Assembly: GCA_043497085.1 (NCBI GenBank)
Contig: JBIEKI010000011.1
Origin: Thalassobacillus sp043497085
GTDB taxonomy: Bacteria > Bacillota > Bacilli > Bacillales > Halobacillaceae
Strand: one strand, 5' to 3'
Length of the DNA: 64,000 bases
In this document: positions 32,950 to 40,377 of the stretch, piece by piece
Position numbering within the stretch: position 1 is the stretch's first letter
How the letters are laid out: the number at the start of each line of letters is the position of its first letter
Program-made: the position numbers and the translations under genes
The notes under the pieces: generated by a model
Seen by the model: only the letters and a program-made list of their open reading frames with translations
Databases searched by the model: none
What the model was told of the DNA's origin: nothing

Positions 32950-34242
32950 TTAATGTGCAGGGAAGAAAATCATCTGCAAAACGAAAATGATTCCAAACGT
33001 ATATAAAATCCAGTGGACTTCTTTTCCTTTTCCACTGACAAGTTTCAATAATGGATAGGTGATAAAACCGATAGAGATTCCAGTAGCAATACTGGAGGTT
33101 AACGGCATCGTCAAGATGATCGCAAAAGCAGGAAAAGCTTCATCAAATGTTCTCCAATCGACCCTCGCAAGCCCCACCATCATAAAACAGCCAACAATGA
33201 TAAGCACTGGAGCTGTAATTGCCGGCAAATTTGAAATAGCCGCTACAATTGGCGATAAGAAAATAGACAAAAAGAACAAAGCAGCCACAACAACAGATGT
33301 AAGACCTGTCCTTCCGCCCGCAGCTACACCGGAAGTTGATTCGATATATGCCGTAGATGGACTTGTACCAAACATGGACCCCGTGGTTGTAGCAACCGCA
33401 TCAGCCATTAAAGCAGCCTTGGCACGGGGCAGACTGCCGTCCTCTTTAATAAAACCAGCCTGCTCCGCAACACCGATCATCGTTCCGGTCGTATCAAAAA
33501 TGGTCACCAGCAAAAACGCAAAAATCACCGTATATAATCCATTAGCGAACACGCCTGCGATATCCAGGTCGAAGAACACAGGAGCTGGTGGAGCAGAAAT
33601 GAATCCTTCAAATTGAAGCTGGCCCGTGAAATAACCGATGATTCCTGTAATCACCATTCCGAGAAATAACGCGCCTTTGACATTCCTGGCCATCAGCCCC
33701 AGCGTAATGAACAGGCCAGCAAGAGTCAGCAAAGTGACCGGCTGATGCAAATCGCCAAAGGTCACCATTGTCGCTTCGCTTGGAACGACAATCCCTGACA
33801 TTTTCAGTCCGAGAAAAGCAATGAACAATCCGATCCCGGATGTTATTCCATATTTCAATGAAGCGGGTATTGCCATTATCAAGGTTTCTCTTAATTTAGT
33901 TAAACTTAATAAAATAAATAGAATACCGGCTATAAAAACAGTTCCAAAGACAACTTGATAAGATACACCCTGAGAGACTACAACGCTGGCAAAATAGGCA
34001 TTCAATCCCATTCCCGGTGCAATAGCAATCGGATAATTAGCGGCAAAAGCCATAATCAATGTCCCGACTAATGCAGAAATCACTGTCGCCATGAACACCT
34101 GCTCAAATGGCACGCCCGCGGCAGATAATACAGCTGGATTGACAACTATGATATAAACCATTGTCAAAAACGTCGTCACACCTGCCATCACTTCTGTACG
34201 TGCATTTGTTTTATTTTCCTGTAGGCGAAAAACGTTGGACAT
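32950..34242 (-). CDS. NCS2 family purine permease (PbuG/PbuO type)
   Basis: 430 aa. AzgA-like NCS2 permease with the family motifs TEVMAGVTTFLTMVYIIVVNP near the N-terminus, ANYPIAIAPGMGLNAYF, and FDTTGTMIGVAEQAG...TTTGSMFGTSPSTAYIESTSGVAAGGRTG in the middle. In B. subtilis this group imports hypoxanthine/guanine. It stands alone. The promoter overlaps two inverted boxes resembling PurR operators; there is no purine riboswitch in the short leader. Confidence 0.9.
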   Translation of the reverse strand: MSNVFRLQENKTNARTEVMAGVTTFLTMVYIIVVNPAVLSAAGVPFEQVFMATVISALVGTLIMAFAANYPIAIAPGMGLNAYFASVVVSQGVSYQVVFGTVFIAGILFILLSLTKLRETLIMAIPASLKYGITSGIGLFIAFLGLKMSGIVVPSEATMVTFGDLHQPVTLLTLAGLFITLGLMARNVKGALFLGMVITGIIGYFTGQLQFEGFISAPPAPVFFDLDIAGVFANGLYTVIFAFLLVTIFDTTGTMIGVAEQAGFIKEDGSLPRAKAALMADAVATTTGSMFGTSPSTAYIESTSGVAAGGRTGLTSVVVAALFFLSIFLSPIVAAISNLPAITAPVLIIVGCFMMVGLARVDWRTFDEAFPAFAIILTMPLTSSIATGISIGFITYPLLKLVSGKGKEVHWILYTFGIIFVLQMIFFPAH

Positions 34243-34254
34243 ACAAACACCTTA

Positions 34255-34312
34255 CTTTCCGAATAATAATAACAACATTTAATATATTATTCGTTTTTCG
34301 AAGGTTATGCAA
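34255..34312 (-). promoter_or_regulatory. Promoter with candidate PurR boxes upstream of the purine permease
   Basis: Sigma-A promoter TTGCAT (34312-34307), 17 nt, TAATAT (34289-34284) on minus. Two inverted 13-mers resemble the PurBox AWWWCCGAACWWT: AAAAACGAATAAT (34298-34286, over the -10) and CTTTCCGAATAAT (plus strand 34255-34267), two mismatches each, 18 nt apart (B. subtilis pairs are 16-17 nt apart). Confidence 0.5.
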
Positions 34313-34337
34313 GCCCTCACCCACGAATATAGAAATA

Positions 34338-34356
34338 AAAAAAGCCGATTAACGGC
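34338..34356 (-). terminator. Terminator of proC
   Basis: AAGCCG / CGGCTT around ATTAA, followed by seven T on the minus strand, directly after the proC stop. Confidence 0.8.
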
Positions 34357-34361
34357 TTCTT

Positions 34362-35177
34362 TCATTTCTTACTTCCTGATAAGTATTTAGCCCTTTTTGT
34401 ACAGGCATCCATCGCAGATTGAATCGCTCCCCGGAAACCGGCGCTTTCCAATGCTGTCACGGCTTCAATCGTAGACCCGCCAGGGGTACAGACATCGTCT
34501 TTCAATTTTCCAGGGTGCTCGCCAGTTTCGAGTACCATCTTTGCTGCTCCAAGCACAGCCTGAGCGGCCAACTTGTATGCTTGAGCTCTAGGTACCCCTT
34601 GCTGCACAGCTCCATCCGCCATCGACTCGATGAACATATACACATAGGCAGGTGCCGATCCACTAACAGCCGGCATAGCATCCATCAGCTTCTCCGGCAT
34701 AACTTCCGCTTTTCCAAAGCTTTCAAAAATACTCCGCACTTCGTCCAGCTCATCAGAAGTTATAAACTCATTCGGGCATAGGATACTCATTCCTTCGCCC
34801 ACAAGCGAAGGTGTATTCGGCATGGTCCTTACTACTTTCACCTGATGATCAAATGAGCTTTCAATATCGGAAATCGTAATACCAGCGGCAATCGTAATAA
34901 TGATGGCGTCTTTTCTTACATAAGACTTGATCTCTTCCATCACTTCTTTGTAGATATACGGTTTGACAGCAAGGAATAAAATATTACTCTCACTAGCCAG
35001 CTGTTTATTGTTATTCGATGTATCAATATCGAAACGGAAGGCCGCCCCTTCGATCGTTTCATCTGTAATGGCGGTAGCGGAAACCTGGTCCTTATAGACA
35101 ACTCCCGCTTTCAACATGCCCTGGATCATCGCCTGGGCCATATTCCCACAACCGATAAATCCTATTTGCTTCTTCAT
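34362..35177 (-). CDS. proC: Pyrroline-5-carboxylate reductase
   Basis: 271 aa. Rossmann start QIGFIGCGNMAQAMIQGML, NADPH loop, VRTMPNTPSLVGEGM (family motif) and the C-terminal signature GVPRAQAYKLAAQAVLGAAKM...LKDDVCTPGGSTIEAV. Reduces P5C to L-proline, the last step of proline synthesis. Bacillaceae often keep several paralogues, and proline is a compatible solute in halotolerant members. Monocistronic; two direct repeats sit in the promoter region. Confidence 0.93.
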   Translation of the reverse strand: MKKQIGFIGCGNMAQAMIQGMLKAGVVYKDQVSATAITDETIEGAAFRFDIDTSNNNKQLASESNILFLAVKPYIYKEVMEEIKSYVRKDAIIITIAAGITISDIESSFDHQVKVVRTMPNTPSLVGEGMSILCPNEFITSDELDEVRSIFESFGKAEVMPEKLMDAMPAVSGSAPAYVYMFIESMADGAVQQGVPRAQAYKLAAQAVLGAAKMVLETGEHPGKLKDDVCTPGGSTIEAVTALESAGFRGAIQSAMDACTKRAKYLSGSKK

Positions 35178-35210
35178 CTTGTTACTCTCCTTTCAGCACA
35201 AACCGTTTTA

Positions 35211-35256
35211 TCATTGTATGATAATTATAGTTTTTCATTGTATGATAATTGTAGTT
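35211..35256. repeat. Tandem 24-bp direct repeat upstream of proC
   Basis: TCATTGTATGATAATT(A/G)TAGTT occurs at 35211 and again at 35235. Each unit contains the small palindrome TCATTGTATGA. On the minus strand the distal unit supplies TACAAT, 17 nt after TTGTTT, a plausible promoter. Confidence 0.65.
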
Positions 35257-35486
35257 AAAAAACAATTGATCAACCGATTGATTCGACATCATTCGCCACT
35301 ACAATACTTTCTGTTATATTCCCCATGAAAACCTAAAATACCTGCCTGTTATAAGATTATTTAGCTGATATCCATGAAAAATGGTATAAATTTCTGAGAA
35401 AGGGTTTACAAATGGATGACACTTTCTTATAATTAACCATGTACTGTTCATATCATAACGATTCACCAAAAATATCATAGCTGCTA
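35257..35486. other. Intergenic DNA between proC and the antiporter gene
   Basis: AT-rich, with no convincing gene, repeat or RNA structure apart from the flanking repeat and terminator. Confidence 0.5.
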
Positions 35487-35524
35487 CGAGAAAAGCCGAG
35501 CTGAAAACAGCTCGGCTTTTCTCG
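35487..35524 (-). terminator. Terminator of the K+/H+ antiporter gene
   Basis: Perfect 17-bp inverted repeat CGAGAAAAGCCGAGCTG (35487-35503) / CAGCTCGGCTTTTCTCG (35508-35524). Confidence 0.88.
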
Positions 35525-35551
35525 TTCTGAAACAAATAATATCCTCGGCCT

Positions 35552-37045
35552 TTATTCTTCCTCTTCTACTCCTTCTTTGACATCCTTCAAAACTTGTTGC
35601 ACTTGTTTTTTTACCTGTTTCGAAACCGTTACATACAGCGTATCCCCAGCTAATATCTTCGTCTGCCCATAAGGGGTGATGATATCACCATTACGGATAA
35701 TTGCATTGATCAATGCTTTATCAGGCAACTGAATATCTTCCAGCTTCTCACCGGTAATTCGATTGTTATTAGCAACGTCAAACTCAATAATTTCTACATT
35801 AGCCCTGCCTACTGAAATCAGCTCCAGGGAATGAATTGGGTTACTGAGCTTATCGGAAACAAGAGAAAGCTTCTCTGCCAGCCAGGTGATGGATGCACCC
35901 TGCACTAAAGCGGATGTCAGTACAATAAAAAAGACAATGTTGAAAATCATCTGGCTGTTTTCTACTTCTGCCAGCATTGGAAATATCGATAGGACAATTG
36001 GAACTGCCCCGCGCAGTCCCGCCCAGGAGAGCAGCATTTTTTCTTTATTCGTAAAACGGAAGAATGCCAGCACCAGATAAACAGCAGCAGGCCTCGCAAC
36101 GAACATCAGAATCAAGGAGATCAGTATCCCTCTCAGCATAATATCCGAAGTGAAAACTTCCGAAGGGAAAACGAACAAGCCTAAAATGACGAACATTAAA
36201 ATCTGAGCCATCCAGCCGAAACCTTCGTTAAATCGCAAAATGGAGTAGCGATAAGCAAGCTCGGCATTACCAATGACTACCGCTGTTACATACACAGCCA
36301 ACAGTCCGCTGGCTTGCAAGAGCGAACTGACACTGTAAGAAAGGAGAGCGAAAGAAATAGCAAAAAGCGGATAAAGGCCGCTGGAATCCAGATTGATACG
36401 GTTCAATGAGTAACTTGCTATGTATCCCAAAGTAACCCCGACTACAGCTCCAAGACCCATCTGCCAAAAAAACAAACCGATCAAACCGAAGATACTGGTA
36501 GCTTCTTCAGTTAATAACTGGATGAAAGTAATCGTGAGAAACACCGCCATCGGATCGTTGGTCCCTGACTCTGCTTCTAATGTATCTTCCAGCTTATGAC
36601 GAATATTTTTACCTTTCAGGACTGCAAAGACGGCTGCCGCATCCGTAGAGCCTACAATCGAACCAATCAGAAAAGCTTCGAGCCATGAAGCCCCAAGAAT
36701 GTATTTAACAAATATCGCTACAATACTGGTTGTCAGTACAACCCCGAAAGTAGCCAGTGTGATCGAGGGGGCAAGAACTTTCTTCATACCTCCCCATTTT
36801 GTCTGCATACCACCTTCAAATAAAATGATCACTAAAGAAATGACCCCGATAATTTGGGCCAGTTCAGGATTATCAAAATAGATTATTTCCAACCCATCTG
36901 ACCCCACCAGCATGCCGACTAGTATGAATAGAACGAGCGATGGCACGCCAAGGCGCGAGGAAAACTTTGTGACGACGACACTGATGACTAATAATAAAGC
37001 GATTAAAAGTATGATTTGATTAGACTCTAGTACCTCTTGGATCAT
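35552..37045 (-). CDS. CPA1 family K+/H+ (or Na+/H+) antiporter, NhaP2/CvrA type
   Basis: 497 aa. A 12-13 TM Na+/H+ exchanger domain with the catalytic region SIVGSTDAAAVFAVLKG and ESGTNDPMAVFLTI, then FTNKEKMLLSWAGLRGAVPIVLS. It ends in a cytosolic TrkA-C domain (about residues 405-485, NNNRITGEKLEDIQLPDKAL...KILAGDTLYVTV), which in related proteins binds a nucleotide such as c-di-AMP and gates the transporter. Cytoplasmic K+ and pH control is the expected role. Confidence 0.88.
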   Translation of the reverse strand: MIQEVLESNQIILLIALLLVISVVVTKFSSRLGVPSLVLFILVGMLVGSDGLEIIYFDNPELAQIIGVISLVIILFEGGMQTKWGGMKKVLAPSITLATFGVVLTTSIVAIFVKYILGASWLEAFLIGSIVGSTDAAAVFAVLKGKNIRHKLEDTLEAESGTNDPMAVFLTITFIQLLTEEATSIFGLIGLFFWQMGLGAVVGVTLGYIASYSLNRINLDSSGLYPLFAISFALLSYSVSSLLQASGLLAVYVTAVVIGNAELAYRYSILRFNEGFGWMAQILMFVILGLFVFPSEVFTSDIMLRGILISLILMFVARPAAVYLVLAFFRFTNKEKMLLSWAGLRGAVPIVLSIFPMLAEVENSQMIFNIVFFIVLTSALVQGASITWLAEKLSLVSDKLSNPIHSLELISVGRANVEIIEFDVANNNRITGEKLEDIQLPDKALINAIIRNGDIITPYGQTKILAGDTLYVTVSKQVKKQVQQVLKDVKEGVEEEE

Positions 37046-37157
37046 ATTGTTGCGAACACCTCAACTGAAAGCTTGTAATAATACTATTATAGACTTTTTT
37101 TCTTATGTGCAAAAATATTCCACTCCTTCCCTGGAGTAAAACATCAAACAAAAAAAG

Positions 37158-37180
37158 AACCAGCTCCATGAGAGCTGGTT
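37158..37180 (-). terminator. Terminator of yhbH
   Basis: AACCAGCTC (37158-37166) / GAGCTGGTT (37172-37180), then a T-run on the minus strand; the stem includes the last bases of the stop codon. Confidence 0.85.
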
Positions 37181-38345
37181 AAACGGTCATTTCCTCTTCT
37201 TTTCCACTTAAGAACTTCTGCATGGCATAAAGGACATCGGCTTTTTTCCGTAGAACATAATAACTGAACTTCGGATGTTCTATCTTTTTGTAGACCTGCA
37301 TTAAACTGGAATGGCGGTTATACTGGTTCACTTCCCCGTACCCAAAGAGACTGGATACCTTTAAAAGCTCCTCGATAAGCTGGATACACCGTTTGTTGTC
37401 TGATGTTAGATTATCTCCGTCTGAAAAATGAAAAGGATAGATATTATACCGCTCTGGAGAATATTTTTGATCGATCAGCTCAAGTGCTTTCCGGTAAGCT
37501 GAAGAACAAATCGTTCCACCGCTTTCCCCTTTGGAGAAGAAATCATCTTCACTGACTACTTTGGCTTCGGTATGATGGGCGATGAATTCAATATCTACAG
37601 TCTCATATTTTGACTTCAAAAATCGGTTCATCCAAAAGAAGAAGCTTCGTGCCATATACTTTTCCCATAACCCCATCGATCCTGACGTATCCATCATAGC
37701 GATGACTACCGCTTTCGATTCTGGCTTTATAACGTCATTCCATGTCTTGTAACGGACATCCTCCGGATAAATCGGCGCGAATGAGGACGTACCTTTCATG
37801 GCGTTACGTTTAAAAGCTTCCAGCATCGTTCGTCTCTTGTCAATGTTGCCAGTCAGCCCTGTTTTTCTGACATCACTGAATTCGATATCAGTGGTCACAA
37901 TATTGTCTTTCTCTTTTTCCTCCAGGTTTGGCAGTTCTAATTCCTTAAATAATGCTTCTTCCAACTCAGCAAGACTGATTTCCGCTTCATAGTAGTCTTC
38001 TCCAGCCTGGTCGCCGGCTCCTTCACCTTTTCCTGCTTTCTTATCTCCAGATCCATCTCTCGCTACGACATCGCCTACTTGACTGTCCCCATCCCCCTGA
38101 CCAACATGTTTATTCTTATCATGATTGTAACGAATCTTATATTCATCCAGTGATCGAATTGGTATCTTAACAACATGTTTGCCTTTAGACATGATGATGT
38201 TTTCTTCGGTGATCAAATCTGGGAGTTGATTCTTCATGGCCTCCTGAACTTTTTCCTGATGGCGCTTCTGGTCGTCATGTCCTTTTCGATGGAGGGACCA
38301 ATTTTCTTCTGCAATCACAAAATTCTTTTCTTCAGCCAACGTCAT
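37179..38345 (-). CDS. yhbH: YhbH, DUF444 sporulation-associated protein
   Basis: 388 aa. The N-terminus has IPIRSLDEYKIRYNHDKNKHVGQGDGD, the DUF444 signature, and a von Willebrand A-like metal site is visible in AVVIAMMDTSGSMG. The C-terminal YNIYPFHFSDGDNL is also conserved. In most bacteria this gene travels with prkA and spoVR; here prkA lies 5.4 kb away with odhAB between. Mother-cell expression (sigma-E) is known in B. subtilis. Role is unknown; probably a partner of the PrkA kinase. Confidence 0.9.
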   Translation of the reverse strand: MTLAEEKNFVIAEENWSLHRKGHDDQKRHQEKVQEAMKNQLPDLITEENIIMSKGKHVVKIPIRSLDEYKIRYNHDKNKHVGQGDGDSQVGDVVARDGSGDKKAGKGEGAGDQAGEDYYEAEISLAELEEALFKELELPNLEEKEKDNIVTTDIEFSDVRKTGLTGNIDKRRTMLEAFKRNAMKGTSSFAPIYPEDVRYKTWNDVIKPESKAVVIAMMDTSGSMGLWEKYMARSFFFWMNRFLKSKYETVDIEFIAHHTEAKVVSEDDFFSKGESGGTICSSAYRKALELIDQKYSPERYNIYPFHFSDGDNLTSDNKRCIQLIEELLKVSSLFGYGEVNQYNRHSSLMQVYKKIEHPKFSYYVLRKKADVLYAMQKFLSGKEEEMTV

Positions 38346-38700
38346 CCCCTCCTGCTTTAGTATTATTTTATTCTATGCAGGTTTGTCGATTTTGATTAAA
38401 TATTCAGACTATTAATTTAAAAAAATACCAATCATATTCAAAATATAGGCTTTATAAAGCTTGATTTGACAATGATTCCGTCGACCTGTCCTCTATTCTA
38501 TTAAATTTATTGGGTGCCTGCTGAAAAAGAGAGCCATTGCTTTCTATGCTGAATCGGATGATTGGCCAGTGAAGTTCTGCCCTGATTCTGTGACATTCTT
38601 ACTTAACGCATTGGTATGCTTGCTTAACCAGAGACTTTCTTACTAACGCATAAATATGCTTTCTTATCTCCATCCTATTCTTCCCTAACGCAAGGTTTAG
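38346..38700. repeat. Intergenic region with degenerate tandem motif
   Basis: At 38594-38690 the motif TTCTTACT(T)AACGCA recurs about every 40 bp (near 38596, 38635, 38678), twice followed by a short palindrome (GCATTGGTATGC, GCATAAATATGC). Nothing else is recognisable in this roughly 350-bp stretch. Confidence 0.4.
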
Positions 38701-38711
38701 AACAAATAAAA

Positions 38712-38744
38712 AAACACCTCATGGCCACGTACCATGAGATGTTT
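38712..38744 (-). terminator. Terminator of the 79-aa protein gene
   Basis: AAACACCTCATGG (38712-38724) / CCATGAGATGTTT (38732-38744), one G-T pair, T-rich on the minus side. Confidence 0.8.
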
Positions 38745-38753
38745 ACTGTATTA

Positions 38754-38993
38754 TTAATCTTCTTCGTTGTCTTCGTTATTCTCAGCTTTCATTTGTGAAA
38801 GGAGCTCTTCGCTTGCTTTTTCTGCTGATGTCACTTCTGTCAGCCCCATAAAAGACCAGCCCTTTGATTCGACCCAGTCCATGAACTCATTCAAAAATTC
38901 ATCATGGGTGAGATCAACATCATAAATGGCTCCGTTTATAGAGATCGTTTTCTTTGGGTATAAAATCATGTTGAAAGAACGCGGTTTCTTCAT
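38754..38993 (-). CDS. Small acidic protein of unknown function
   Basis: 79 aa. It reads as a compact alpha/beta domain (NMILYPKKTISINGAIYDVDLTHDEFLNEFMDWVESKGWSF) with an acidic tail (NNEDNEED). AAAGGTGG ribosome site 7 nt before the ATG and a good terminator support it as real. I do not recognise the family. Located downstream of yhbH's promoter side and next to odhB, but in its own unit. Confidence 0.65.
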   Translation of the reverse strand: MKKPRSFNMILYPKKTISINGAIYDVDLTHDEFLNEFMDWVESKGWSFMGLTEVTSAEKASEELLSQMKAENNEDNEED

Positions 38994-39078
38994 ATGATCC
39001 CACCTTTCCTGTTGGTACTTACAATGTATCAGAAAAAACGAATCCTCGCCACATTCGATGACGAGGATTCACAAAGTT

Positions 39079-40377
39079 TTAACCTTCCAGTAATAGATCG
39101 TACGGATCTTCGATCAATTCTTTCACACGTACCAGGAATTGGACTGCTTCTTTCCCATCGACGATACGATGGTCATAAGAAAGGGCGATATACATCATCG
39201 GACGAACTTCAATACTGTCATCCGGCATAACCATGGCGCGCTTTTGAATGTTGTGCAAGCCAAGGATACCTACTTGCGGTGCATTCAAAATCGGTGTAGA
39301 AAGCATGGAACCGAAAGTACCTCCATTTGTAATCGTGAACGAACCGCCTTGCAGTTCATCCAACTGTAATTCTTTGTTGATCGCTTTCTTAGCCAAACGG
39401 GAGATATCTTTTTCAATGCCTGCAAAGCCTAAGCGGTCTGCATCACGGATAACTGGTACGACAAGACCTTCATCTGTGGATACAGCCATACCGATGTCAT
39501 AGAATTTCTTCTTCACGATTTCATTTCCTTGAATTTCTGCATTCAACAGTGGGAATTCTTTTAAGGCACCGATAACTGCCTTTGTGAAGAAGGACATGAA
39601 GCCCAGTTTGATATCATGTTTCTGTTGGAAGTCTTCTTTACGTTCTTTGCGCAGCTGCATAACCGCAGACATGTCTACTTCATTGAACGTTGTCAGCATC
39701 GCAGAGTTTTGCTGTGCTTCAACCAGGCGCTTTGCAATCGTCTGACGACGACGGGACATTTTCACACGCTCGACCGGCTTATCGAATTCTGTCTTTTCGT
39801 TATTTTTCTCTGCTTTTTTCTCTTTTTTAGGAGCTTCCTGCTTCGTTTCTTTTTCCTGAGAACCACTGGCAGCAGCATCTACATCTTCAGGGCGGATACG
39901 GCCTAATGGATCGCGGGCATTGATTTCACTAAGATCGATTCCCAGTTCGCGGGCACGTTTTCTCGCAGCTGGAGTTGCTACGACATCGCCTGTTCCGCTT
40001 TCTTTCTCAGCAGTTTTTTCTTCTTTCTCTTTTGGTTCTTCTTTCTTTTCTTGCTTAGCTTCTTTTTTAGGCTCTTCTTTCTTCTCTTCTTTTGGCTCTT
40101 CTTTTTGATCGGAGGAGTCATCAGAAGATCCGCCAGCTTCACCGTTTTCATCTACTTTGGCAATAACATCGCCAACTTCAACGTCATCTCCGGCATCTTT
40201 TACGATTTCCGTCAAAACACCGCTGGCATCAGCATTTACTTCGACGTTAACCTTATCTGTTTCAAGCTCCAGGATCGGATCGCCTTTTGATACCTTGTCT
40301 CCTTTTTTGACAAGCCACTCGGCAATCGTTCCTTCTGTAATAGACTCAGCTAACTCAGGGACCTTAATTTCTTTCAC
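39079..40377 (-). CDS. odhB: 2-oxoglutarate dehydrogenase E2, dihydrolipoyl succinyltransferase
   Basis: 432 aa. N-terminal lipoyl domain with the modified Lys42 in ETDKVNV, a long Lys/Glu-rich linker (about residues 80-130), an E1/E3-binding domain (VVATPAARKRARELGIDLSEI) and the catalytic domain with YIALSYDHRIVDG (His and Asp). Transfers succinyl groups to CoA in the TCA cycle. The ATG overlaps odhA by 14 bp. Its cofactor is made by lipM/lipA about 6 kb away. Confidence 0.96.
   Translation of the reverse strand: MKEIKVPELAESITEGTIAEWLVKKGDKVSKGDPILELETDKVNVEVNADASGVLTEIVKDAGDDVEVGDVIAKVDENGEAGGSSDDSSDQKEEPKEEKKEEPKKEAKQEKKEEPKEKEEKTAEKESGTGDVVATPAARKRARELGIDLSEINARDPLGRIRPEDVDAAASGSQEKETKQEAPKKEKKAEKNNEKTEFDKPVERVKMSRRRQTIAKRLVEAQQNSAMLTTFNEVDMSAVMQLRKERKEDFQQKHDIKLGFMSFFTKAVIGALKEFPLLNAEIQGNEIVKKKFYDIGMAVSTDEGLVVPVIRDADRLGFAGIEKDISRLAKKAINKELQLDELQGGSFTITNGGTFGSMLSTPILNAPQVGILGLHNIQKRAMVMPDDSIEVRPMMYIALSYDHRIVDGKEAVQFLVRVKELIEDPYDLLLEG

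Noticed and set aside
34243..34340. Purine riboswitch upstream of the NCS2 permease
   Set aside because: No aptamer core or expression platform in the leader; the transcript leader predicted from the promoter is too short.
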